A stretch of DNA of 38,780 bases from Eubacteriales bacterium (GTDB lineage: Bacteria; Bacillota; Clostridia; Lachnospirales; Lachnospiraceae), in assembly GCA_030536755.1 (NCBI GenBank), contig JAUNPJ010000021.1, forward strand, positions 1 to 38,780, given 5' to 3'. Shown in pieces: positions 31,486 to 38,780 of the stretch. The notes beneath the pieces were generated by a model. That model worked only from the letters and a program-made list of their open reading frames with translations, was not told where the DNA came from and searched no databases. Each line of letters starts with the position of its first letter. Position 1 is the stretch's first letter. The translations under genes were made by a program, and so were the position numbers.

Positions 31486-32389
31486 ATCTCAAATACTTTA
31501 TAGCAAGCGCAATTAGTGATAAACAGCGGTTAAATAAATAATCATAATAGCGGGCATCTGTAATATCAATTTTATCTGTTTCGTGATGTCGTATGCGATA
31601 TTTATTTCCAATGTTCGTTAAAGCCTTAAATTCATCATTAAACAAGTCAATAAAATCACTGCTTCCACCTGCCATATCATTCACGATTTTTTCTGATGAA
31701 TGCCTTTTATCTAATGTTGTATAGTAAGTTTTAAGGCGTTCTAACGCATCCCAAATCTTTTCCACTGAATCTTGCCTTGCAGCAGGATTAGGTGTTTTAT
31801 ATAATGCAACAGCATCTTTCAGCAGTTCCCTTGTACCCGGCTCATTTATCGAAACAAAACTATTTTCAATCTCCTGTGTAAGGGGACTGTTCTCAACAAT
31901 TCTTTCTACAATCTCTTCATCCGTTAGTCTATAAAGTAAACCTGCTTCAATAAATATTTCATTTATTTCCTCTTGGAATTTTTCAAATATTTCTGCGGTA
32001 TCAAAGCAGTCTATTGTCTGATAATTCCTATATCTTTCATTATTCCATCGTTCAGAAATATCTTGCATATTTTGTGCCATATATTCAATAAAATCTAAAA
32101 GTGCATACTGATCATATTCATCATCAAATCCCGGTACACAAATCCTTTCATACTCATCTCGAAAAAGAGCTGGTATTCTAATTCTAAGTCTGGTAATAAA
32201 ACCATTTTCATCAAATGCTACATAATCACTATCTGTAAAATCATGATGGCAATTTTTAGTAAAAAGATGTGTTAAATTCTTTTTATATCTTTGACAACAA
32301 TCGAAAAGTAATGAATACATATCTCTACTAATAGAATATGTCTTTTCTTTTGGTGCTCTTATTCCATGTCTTTCCGTATATAATTTCAT
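31484..32389 (-). CDS. Abortive-infection-like (AbiJ/HEPN-type) protein
   Basis: A 301-residue, AT-rich gene between ICE transfer genes. ATG 32389 has AGGAGGAG 7 bases upstream; an earlier ATG at 32425 lacks support. The N-terminus YTERHGIRAPKEKTYSI resembles the AbiJ N-terminal family. The C-terminal part contains NPAARQDSVEKIWDALERLK, YRIRHHETDKI with an R-x-x-H-type HEPN RNase signature, and a final helical DYLFNRCLSLIALAIKYL. HEPN proteins are commonly RNases in phage defence. It is cytosolic with no partner gene visible. The family assignment is by resemblance only and the defence role is inferred. Confidence 0.5.
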   Translation of the reverse strand: MKLYTERHGIRAPKEKTYSISRDMYSLLFDCCQRYKKNLTHLFTKNCHHDFTDSDYVAFDENGFITRLRIRIPALFRDEYERICVPGFDDEYDQYALLDFIEYMAQNMQDISERWNNERYRNYQTIDCFDTAEIFEKFQEEINEIFIEAGLLYRLTDEEIVERIVENSPLTQEIENSFVSINEPGTRELLKDAVALYKTPNPAARQDSVEKIWDALERLKTYYTTLDKRHSSEKIVNDMAGGSSDFIDLFNDEFKALTNIGNKYRIRHHETDKIDITDARYYDYLFNRCLSLIALAIKYLR

Positions 32390-32465
32390 AATCAAACTCC
32401 TCCTATTCTTCTTTTTATTCTGCATTACTAATTATACAGAATTTTTCTTTTCCTGTCCATTAACA

Positions 32466-32508
32466 AAACCGGACACAACAGCCCTTTCTCAGCCGCCGTG
32501 CCCGGTTT
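32466..32508 (-). terminator. Terminator of the small membrane protein gene
   Basis: Minus-strand AAACCGGGCAC pairs with GTGTCCGGTTT (one mismatch) and runs into TTGTTAAT. It separates the ICE backbone gene from the abortive-infection-like insertion. Confidence 0.65.
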
Positions 32509-32519
32509 ATGTATTACTA

Positions 32520-32804
32520 TCAAATTGCTTTCAGCATACTGTTTATATCGTCCACCCGTTCCGTCAGCCAGGACGCCGCCCCCGGCAGTCCGTAGGGGCT
32601 GATTGCCCATGCCAGAAGGGAGAAACCGATGAAGCCCTGCCACTCTCCAATAAACAGCATCAGCACACCGAACAGGAAGAAGGCTCCTGCAATCACGCTC
32701 AGAACCATGCCGGAAAACAGGCAGAAGAACCGGGCGAAAGCTACCAGCAAGGTCAGGGCAAGGGTTATGGGGAACAGCAGCACTTTTATGAAAAATCTCA
32801 GCAT
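32520..32804 (-). CDS. Small ICE membrane protein (CD1845-like)
   Basis: A 94-residue protein with three hydrophobic segments (about 2-24 FFIKVLLFPITLALTLLVAF, 28-50 and 55-75) and a short polar tail (SWLTERVDDINSML). It matches by eye the small membrane protein conserved between mobC and relaxase genes in Tn1549-like ICEs. ATG 32804 has AAGGAGG 8 bases upstream, favouring it over the in-frame ATG at 32837. It is probably part of the transfer apparatus; the precise role is unknown. Confidence 0.75.
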   Translation of the reverse strand: MLRFFIKVLLFPITLALTLLVAFARFFCLFSGMVLSVIAGAFFLFGVLMLFIGEWQGFIGFSLLAWAISPYGLPGAASWLTERVDDINSMLKAI

Positions 32805-32881
32805 ATCGGGAACCTCCTTATCGCTCATTTGTTTCAATTTGACTATACCGCTTTAATGTGTGAAAGTCAAGTCTAAACCTG

Positions 32882-33220
32882 TTATAAATCCTCCAGCTTG
32901 GAGAGCAGGGAGCTAAAGGCTCCCCACAGTTCTCCGTATCTGCTTTTTAAGTCTGCAATGTCCTCCTCATACAAGTGCCCGGTGCTGTTCACACGCTTGG
33001 CGATCTGGTTTAAGTTGTTGGAACAGTTTCGCAACAGTGACGCCAGTTCCTTAAATTCTGTCATGTCCACCCGGACAACGTAGCCGTCCACCGCCATCTT
33101 GCGAAGATACGCCCGCTGGTTGTGAGTGCCGAGCTGCTCCATCTTTTTGTCGATGAGTTCCTTTTCTTCGGGCGATACCTTGAAGTACAGCGGTATGGTA
33201 CGCCCACTTTTCGGGTTCAT
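32882..33220 (-). CDS. mobC: MobC-like relaxosome protein
   Basis: A 112-residue DNA-binding accessory protein of the relaxosome (PF05713). Its N-terminal ribbon-helix-helix-like part (RTIPLYFKVSPEEKELIDKK) is followed by the family core RAYLRKMAVDGYVV and SNNLNQIAKRVNSTG. It helps the relaxase to recognise and open oriT. Its ATG overlaps the stop of the giant upstream gene by one base (TAATG), so the two are translationally coupled. Confidence 0.92.
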   Translation of the reverse strand: MNPKSGRTIPLYFKVSPEEKELIDKKMEQLGTHNQRAYLRKMAVDGYVVRVDMTEFKELASLLRNCSNNLNQIAKRVNSTGHLYEEDIADLKSRYGELWGAFSSLLSKLEDL

Positions 33221-36200
33221 TAAATTGCCACCTCCAAATCATTTTCTTTCTTCGGGACAGAAGCACTGGCAGCGGACTCCACACCCATCCGGCGCAGGAG
33301 CCGCTTGATGGAAGTCTTACCGTCATGCCGCTGGCGTTCCCGGTCTTTGGGAGCGTCCTTGCCGCCGATGTTCAGTGCCACGTTCAGTACATTCAGCCGA
33401 TTGGACTTTTCAGCAAGTTCCGCTTCCTGGGGGAAAGGCCGCTTGACCTCCACCTTGGCGTCCTCGGTCTGCTGTAAGAGGTTCGCCAGCTCCGCCCGAT
33501 GTTTCTGCAAATTCTCTTTCATGCTGTCTAAGGCATTGTCAATTCTCGTGATGTTGCCGGACGGGTCGCTGCCCGGTTCCAGACTGTGAGAAAGTTCGTG
33601 CTTTAAGGTAATCTGAAGCTTCTGGGAAAAGCCGCTGTCAGACACCCAGAGGGTCATCGGAAAGCCCCGGTATTCGCCCAGTTCCACCTTGTCGCTTAAA
33701 TCCTTTAGCTGGTCATAGGCATTGATAATGGCCTGACCTGCTTCTTTGCGCTCGGTGTAGGTCTGCCCCAGAACGGTCATGGAGAAGTGTTCCTTGTCCG
33801 CAGGTGTATGGGCTTCCAGATGTTTAATGTCCGCTTCCAGAGCGGCGATCAGTTCCTGTTCCCGCTTGATTGCCTGGGGATAGAACTTAATCAGTTTATC
33901 CTCCAGAGCATACCGCTGGTTCTCGTGGTTAGCTTTTAACAGCTTCAGCTTTGTGACCTGACCGTCCAGCTCCGTCTTTTCCATAATGCGGGGGTCGCCG
34001 GAAGCCAGGGCTTTGACCTCGGCATAGGACAGAGCCGCCTCGTCCACATCCTCACAGGAACGGGACGGGTTCTTGCCGCTCATAAGCTGACCGATGAATT
34101 TCTGCTTGTTCTCAATCAAGCCCCAGTTGTAGGCGTCAAAGGTGCCCTCGGTCACATACTTGAAAATCTTGACTTTCTTAAAATCGTTGCCCTGGCGGAG
34201 AATACGGCCTTCCCTCTGTTCAATGTCAGCAGGACGCCACGGGCAATCGAGATGGTGCAATGCCGCAAGCCGTTTCTGGACATTGGTGCCTGCGCCCATC
34301 TTGGAGGTGGAGCCTAAGAGGACACGCACCTGACCTTTGCGAACCTTGGAGAACAGTTCCGCTTTCTGGGTTTCGGTCTTGGCGTCATGGATAAAGGCAA
34401 TCTGTTCGGGAGGAACGCCTTGCGCCATCAGTTTCTGCTTGATGTCGTCATACACGTTAAAGGAACCGTCCCCACGGGGCGTAGACAGGTCGCAGAACAC
34501 AAGCTGTGCGCCTTTCTGGGGTTCGGTGTCCTGCCAGACCTGCAACACATTTTTGACGCAGGCATTGATTTTGCTGTCCGGGTCATCGGGCAGTTCCGCA
34601 AAAGCCAGCCGCTGATCCAGAGCCAGCTTGCGCCCGTCCGATGTAATCTTGAGCATATTGTCCTCTTTGGGTTCCACCAGACGGTTTCGTACATCCTCCG
34701 CACGTTCTCCCAGTTCGGCAACCAGTTCCTTTTGAAATTCACTGGGCTTTGTGACCACCGTGATATTTTCCGCTTCGGGAACCGGCAGCTTTAACATCTC
34801 AGCAGTCTGGATGTCAGCCGACTCCTTCCACATGGCCATGAGTTCCGGGAGGTTGAAGAACTTGGCAAACCGGGTCTTTGCCCGGAACCCGCCGCCTTCC
34901 GGTGCCAGTTCCAAAGCCGTGACCGTTTCGCCAAATGCAGCCGCCCAGCTATCAAAGTGGTCTAACCCGGTGCTTTTCAGCAGGTCATACTGGAGGTATC
35001 TCATCATGGTGTAAAGTTCCACCATGCTGTTGGAAACAGGAGTGCCCGTCGCAAAGACAACGCCACGCCCGCCTGTCAGTTCATCGAGATAGCGGCACTT
35101 GGCAAACATATCGCTGGACTTCTGGGCTTCGGACTGACCAATGCCAGCCACGTTCCGCATTTTTGTTGAAAGGAACAAATTCTTAAAACCGTGGGCTTCA
35201 TCTACAAACAGCTTATCGACGCCCAGTTCCTCAAAGGTAATCACATCGTCCTTGCGGGTCTGGTCATTGAGTTTTTCCAGCTTTGCTTCCAGACTTTTAC
35301 GGGTCTTTTCCAGCTGCTTGATGGTATAGCGTTCCCCGTTCTGTGACTTGGCGTCCTCAATGCCATCTAAAATCTGACTGATCTGCTCCTGCAGGAAGGC
35401 TTTCTGCCGTTCCGGGGACAGGGGGATTTTCTCAAACTGAGAGTGCCCGATCACAACAGCGTCATAATCGCCGGTAGCGATACGGGAACAGAACTTCTTG
35501 CGGTTCTGGGGTTCAAAGTCTTTCTTGGTGGCAACCAGCACATTGGCACCGGGATACAGCCGAAGGAAGTCGGCTCCCCATTGTTCCGTCAGATGGTTGG
35601 GAACCACTACAAGGTTCTTCTTGGATAAGCCCAGCCTGCGGCTTTCCATCGCCGCCGCTACAATCTCGAAAGTCTTTCCGGCTCCCACGCAGTGAGCAAG
35701 CAGGCTGTTCCCGCCGTAGAGCATACGGGCAACAGCGTTGCGCTGGTGGGGTCTAAGATTGATTTCCGGCGACATTCCCGAAAAGCGGATATGGCTGCCG
35801 TCATAGGCACGGGGCTTGATGGAGTTGAAAATCTCATTGTATTTCTGGCACAGGGTTTCCCGGCGGGCAGGGTCTTTCCAAATCCAGGACTTAAAGGCTT
35901 CCCGAACCATTTCCTGCTTCTGCTGGGCCAGCATGGTTTCCTTGGTGTTCAGCACACGCTTTTCTGTGCCGTCTATATCGTGGATGGTGTCATAAACACG
36001 GCAGTCACGCAGGTTCAAGCTGTCCTCAATGATGGAATAAGCGTTTTTGCGTTTCGTGCCGTAGGTCACATAAGCAAGGGTGTTGTTGTCGCTGTCCCTG
36101 CCTTTTCCGCTGACATTCCACTCGCCGGTGGCAGCGGAATACCGGGCGGCAATGGTATCTCCCCGAAAACGTCCGGGGGTTTTCAAAAGTTCATAGATGA

Positions 36201-38780
36201 ACTGGGTGTAATAGGACGGGTCAATCCAGGTTGCACCGATCCGCACATCAATCTCGGCAGCTCCCAGTTCCTTGGGCTGGGATTTTTCAAGGGCAGACAC
36301 ATTGACTGCAAAAGCAGGGTCACGGTCTGCGGCTTCCCATGCCGCCTCCAGCTTCTTTCTGACATTGCCGGACAGGTATTCGTCCGCTGTTTCCCACCCG
36401 GCCAGGGCGTCGCCGTGGCTCTTTTCGGGGTTCTGGAAGATGACGCCGGAGAGTTCCGCCGCAATCTCGCTTTCCTGCCCAGGGCGGTCAAGGAGTTCTG
36501 CCATAAAGGACAAATCAACGGACGCCTTTTCTCCGATGGAAACGGCAAGTGCTTCCGTGGGGGTGTCCACATGATCAACGGATTTCTGCTGGTTGATGGT
36601 GCGCTTAAAGAACATATCCGCCTTGCGCTCCAGCTTGCCGTCCTCGTCCAGCACTTCCAGAGAGCAGAGCAGGCAGTAGGAACTGTCCTGTTCAAAGGCT
36701 CGCTTATTTCCTGTGCTGTTGATCAGGCCGTACTTGGCATTGAAGCTGTCATAAGCAGTGTTCAGTTTTTGCTGAAGGTCAGAAATAGTGTCCTCAGACC
36801 TGCCATTTAACTGGGCTTCGATCAGGTCACGGGTAATGTCACGCAGCCCAATCATGCCACGGATACGCTCCGCTGTAATGGCAGGTACTTCCACAGGGGT
36901 CAGGTTCTCGTTTTCCTTGTAGAAAAGTTTGCCGCCCACTTCGGTGTAACTGAAATTGCGGAGTTCCGCAGGGGCTTCCTCCACGGAAGGAGCGGTCTGT
37001 TCCGGCACGGTCTGCAAAAGTGCCGCCCGGTCAGGGGCGTTCAGGTGGGTAATGGCTTCGGCAAGCTGTTCCTTTAGGTCAGCTCCCGGCAGAGGGACAC
37101 AGGCGGTTTCCTGTCCGTACATTCCCGTTTCCCATGCCATGGTGCCTAAGACCATTTCCGGGTGCTGTTCAAAATACTTGTTCACAGGCACACCGTCAGC
37201 GGTCTGGCCAACCTCTACCCAGTCCGGCAGATACTGGGGCGGGGCTTCCCGTTTCTGTAAGAAGATGATGTCACTGGTCACTTCCGTGCCTGCGTTTTTG
37301 CTGAACGCATTGTTGGGCAGACGGACAGCGCCCAGAAGGTCAGCCCGCTGTGCCAGGTATTCCCGGACGGCAGTGTTCGCTTTATCCATGGTGCCCTTGG
37401 AGGTCACAAAAGCAACGATACCACCGGGGCGCACCTTGTCTAAGGTCTTGGCAAAAAAGAAATCGTGAATGAAAAAGTGTTCCTTGTTGTAGCGGGGGTC
37501 GGCAAGCTGATAGTTGCCAAAGGGCACGTTGCCCACAGCCAGATCAAAGCGGTTGTCGGCAAAGTTCACTCGCTCAAACCCGTCCACCGTGATATGGGCT
37601 TCGGGATAAAGCTGCTTTGCGATCCTGCCCGTGATGGAGTCCAGTTCCACGCCGTAAAGGGAAGCGTTCTTCATCTGCTCCGGCAGAAGTCCAAAGAAGT
37701 TGCCCACACCCATGGCAGGCTCCAGCACGGTTTTTGGCTCTAAGCCCATCCTGCCCACAGCGTCATACATACTCTGGATAATGACCGGGGCGGTATAGTG
37801 GGCGTTCAAGGTGGAACTGCGGGCAGCTTCATATTCAGCCGGGGTCAGCAGGTCTTTTAATTCTGCGTATTCCGCAGACCAGCGTTCATTCCCAGCTTCA
37901 AATGCCTGGGGAATGCCGCCCCAGCCCACATAGCGGGATAAGGTGTCCTGTTCCTCGGCGGTGGCTGCACGACTTTCTGTTTCCAACTGCTTTAACAGCC
38001 GGATGGCGGTCACATTCGCCTGATACTTTGCTTTCGGCCCGCCTGCGCCCAGGTCGGGGTCAGTAATGTGGAAGTTTTCTGCTTTGACCTGCTCCGGGGC
38101 AGGTGCGGCAGTGACGGGAACGGAAACAGGAGCCTGTTCTTCCACGGCTGGAGCAAGTAACTCCTGTTCCTGGGTATCCTTGACCCATTCCCGGACAAAG
38201 GCAATGGGTTCGCTTCTGAAAATCGGGAAGCCTGTGCCGCCAGCAAAGGTATAATCCCGCAGACTGACCCTGCCAGTGCTGTAATCCACGCTGTCCACGG
38301 TATAGGTGCGTTCTTTCTCGGTAAGCTTCATGCCCAGGGGGATGAAGTCAGCGGCTTCCAGCTTCTGAATGACTTCATAATCGGCTCCATCAGGCCGTGC
38401 AAAGACCACGCTGTTGTCCTGTGCCCGCAGCTTTTCGCCCAAAGCCTGCCAGCTAAATTGATGACCTGTGACCGTTGTTTCTCCCAGACCGGGGATTTCC
38501 CGTGTCAGAACATGGGTATTCAAGGCAGCTCCGGCAATCTCGGCGTCCTTTCCATAGAACAGGAAATAATCGTCCACCTGTACGCCAATAAGAGCGTCCG
38601 GGTGTTCCGCTTTCAGCTTCAGATATTCTTCCGTAAGCGGGGTAAGGTTCTGTTCCGGTTCGGGGGCTTTTACCTCCTCCGGGTCGCCCGCCCCGGCAGC
38701 TTCGACAGGTTCTTCGGGCTGGGGCTGGGTGTTTCCCTCAGCGGCTTCGGTTTGGGGTTCTGAATTGCCCAGGGCGGTAT
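33220..38780 (-). CDS. Giant methylase/SNF2-helicase conjugation protein, N-terminus cut by window edge
   Basis: More than 1,850 codons remain open to the right edge, so the true start is outside; the GTG at 38577 is internal. In order: a Pro/Glu-rich linker; a MutS domain I-like segment ([18 protein letters not shown], about 38585-38640); an N6-adenine methylase domain with [12 protein letters not shown] (about 37720) and a degenerate NVPFG (about 37530) in place of NPPY. Next comes an SNF2-type helicase: Walker A VGAGKT near 35680, DEAH near 35200, GTPVSNS near 35045 and EGRILRQG near 34200. A coiled tail ends the protein. It is the conserved large DNA-processing protein of Tn1549-like ICEs, possibly an antirestriction or transfer helicase. 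Confidence 0.9.
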   Translation of the reverse strand, partial: TALGNSEPQTEAAEGNTQPQPEEPVEAAGAGDPEEVKAPEPEQNLTPLTEEYLKLKAEHPDALIGVQVDDYFLFYGKDAEIAGAALNTHVLTREIPGLGETTVTGHQFSWQALGEKLRAQDNSVVFARPDGADYEVIQKLEAADFIPLGMKLTEKERTYTVDSVDYSTGRVSLRDYTFAGGTGFPIFRSEPIAFVREWVKDTQEQELLAPAVEEQAPVSVPVTAAPAPEQVKAENFHITDPDLGAGGPKAKYQANVTAIRLLKQLETESRAATAEEQDTLSRYVGWGGIPQAFEAGNERWSAEYAELKDLLTPAEYEAARSSTLNAHYTAPVIIQSMYDAVGRMGLEPKTVLEPAMGVGNFFGLLPEQMKNASLYGVELDSITGRIAKQLYPEAHITVDGFERVNFADNRFDLAVGNVPFGNYQLADPRYNKEHFFIHDFFFAKTLDKVRPGGIVAFVTSKGTMDKANTAVREYLAQRADLLGAVRLPNNAFSKNAGTEVTSDIIFLQKREAPPQYLPDWVEVGQTADGVPVNKYFEQHPEMVLGTMAWETGMYGQETACVPLPGADLKEQLAEAITHLNAPDRAALLQTVPEQTAPSVEEAPAELRNFSYTEVGGKLFYKENENLTPVEVPAITAERIRGMIGLRDITRDLIEAQLNGRSEDTISDLQQKLNTAYDSFNAKYGLINSTGNKRAFEQDSSYCLLCSLEVLDEDGKLERKADMFFKRTINQQKSVDHVDTPTEALAVSIGEKASVDLSFMAELLDRPGQESEIAAELSGVIFQNPEKSHGDALAGWETADEYLSGNVRKKLEAAWEAADRDPAFAVNVSALEKSQPKELGAAEIDVRIGATWIDPSYYTQFIYELLKTPGRFRGDTIAARYSAATGEWNVSGKGRDSDNNTLAYVTYGTKRKNAYSIIEDSLNLRDCRVYDTIHDIDGTEKRVLNTKETMLAQQKQEMVREAFKSWIWKDPARRETLCQKYNEIFNSIKPRAYDGSHIRFSGMSPEINLRPHQRNAVARMLYGGNSLLAHCVGAGKTFEIVAAAMESRRLGLSKKNLVVVPNHLTEQWGADFLRLYPGANVLVATKKDFEPQNRKKFCSRIATGDYDAVVIGHSQFEKIPLSPERQKAFLQEQISQILDGIEDAKSQNGERYTIKQLEKTRKSLEAKLEKLNDQTRKDDVITFEELGVDKLFVDEAHGFKNLFLSTKMRNVAGIGQSEAQKSSDMFAKCRYLDELTGGRGVVFATGTPVSNSMVELYTMMRYLQYDLLKSTGLDHFDSWAAAFGETVTALELAPEGGGFRAKTRFAKFFNLPELMAMWKESADIQTAEMLKLPVPEAENITVVTKPSEFQKELVAELGERAEDVRNRLVEPKEDNMLKITSDGRKLALDQRLAFAELPDDPDSKINACVKNVLQVWQDTEPQKGAQLVFCDLSTPRGDGSFNVYDDIKQKLMAQGVPPEQIAFIHDAKTETQKAELFSKVRKGQVRVLLGSTSKMGAGTNVQKRLAALHHLDCPWRPADIEQREGRILRQGNDFKKVKIFKYVTEGTFDAYNWGLIENKQKFIGQLMSGKNPSRSCEDVDEAALSYAEVKALASGDPRIMEKTELDGQVTKLKLLKANHENQRYALEDKLIKFYPQAIKREQELIAALEADIKHLEAHTPADKEHFSMTVLGQTYTERKEAGQAIINAYDQLKDLSDKVELGEYRGFPMTLWVSDSGFSQKLQITLKHELSHSLEPGSDPSGNITRIDNALDSMKENLQKHRAELANLLQQTEDAKVEVKRPFPQEAELAEKSNRLNVLNVALNIGGKDAPKDRERQRHDGKTSIKRLLRRMGVESAASASVPKKENDLEVAI

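Noticed and set aside
35692-36810. A 372-codon open frame on the plus strand opposite the giant gene
   Set aside because: It is antisense to the helicase/methylase region, has no ribosome binding site and no recognisable family. Long shadow frames are expected opposite GC-rich genes.
1-38780. CRISPR array, tRNA or rRNA genes, insertion sequences
   Set aside because: No regularly spaced repeats, cloverleaf or rRNA-like segments, and no transposase frame were seen on either strand.

Overview
The window looks like low-GC Firmicutes DNA, most likely a gut Clostridia/Lachnospiraceae-type genome. Ribosome binding sites are strong AGGAGG types, consensus TTGACA-N17-TATAAT promoters are visible, and the protein families (flavodoxin_4, DUF3737, CD1845-like and Tn1549-type transfer proteins) are typical of that group. 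The genus cannot be fixed from the sequence. Nearly everything is on the minus strand. The transfer genes at the right end are visibly GC-richer than the cargo and the left flank.

Layout. (1) 1-9774: a small zinc-ribbon gene, then a long minus-strand redox cluster. It holds two aldo/keto reductases, an Fe-dependent alcohol dehydrogenase, two flavodoxins (one a lipoprotein), two iron-sulfur-flavoprotein-like reductases, a cyclophilin-like lipoprotein, an O-acetyltransferase, a DUF3737 protein fused to an aminotransferase tail, and a small unknown protein. A divergent LysR regulator shares the intergenic control region and ends in a strong terminator. (2) 9775-14467: one end of an integrative conjugative element (ICE), with a large serine recombinase, small accessory proteins, two sigma-like regulators and an XRE repressor-like gene. 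(3) 14546-29774: a roughly 15 kb cargo island, all minus strand. It carries two MarR regulators plus the remnant of a third, a CDP-alcohol phosphatidyltransferase, an OmpR-type two-component system, a MutS2 homologue without its C-terminal region, an RsmD-like rRNA methyltransferase, a MATE exporter, and a nine-gene membrane/glycolipid operon. That operon encodes a CrtO-like acyltransferase, an MGDG-synthase-like glycosyltransferase, YidC, PAP2, an AI-2E-family transporter, a CmpB-like permease, an alpha/beta hydrolase, an anchored protein and a GT8 glycosyltransferase. (4) 29830-38780: ICE transfer genes, with a MOBP relaxase, an AT-rich abortive-infection-like gene inserted next to it, a small membrane protein, MobC, and the C-terminal part of a very large methylase/helicase protein that runs off the right edge.

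How the parts may work together. The glycolipid operon and the MATE gene each have upstream a 28-bp site of three 11-bp-spaced repeats (GTTGA-N6-GTTGA-N6-GTTGT, minus strand). This resembles the known SaeR site GTTAA-N6-GTTAA. The island encodes an OmpR-family regulator and a sensor kinase with a very short extracellular loop, as in SaeRS. My inference is that the island is a mobile, envelope-stress-inducible system coupling membrane lipid remodelling, drug export and ribosome-associated functions (MutS2, RsmD), with MarR proteins repressing their own promoters through operators placed inside the -35/-10 spacers. Each component family is known; I do not recognise the combination as a described system.
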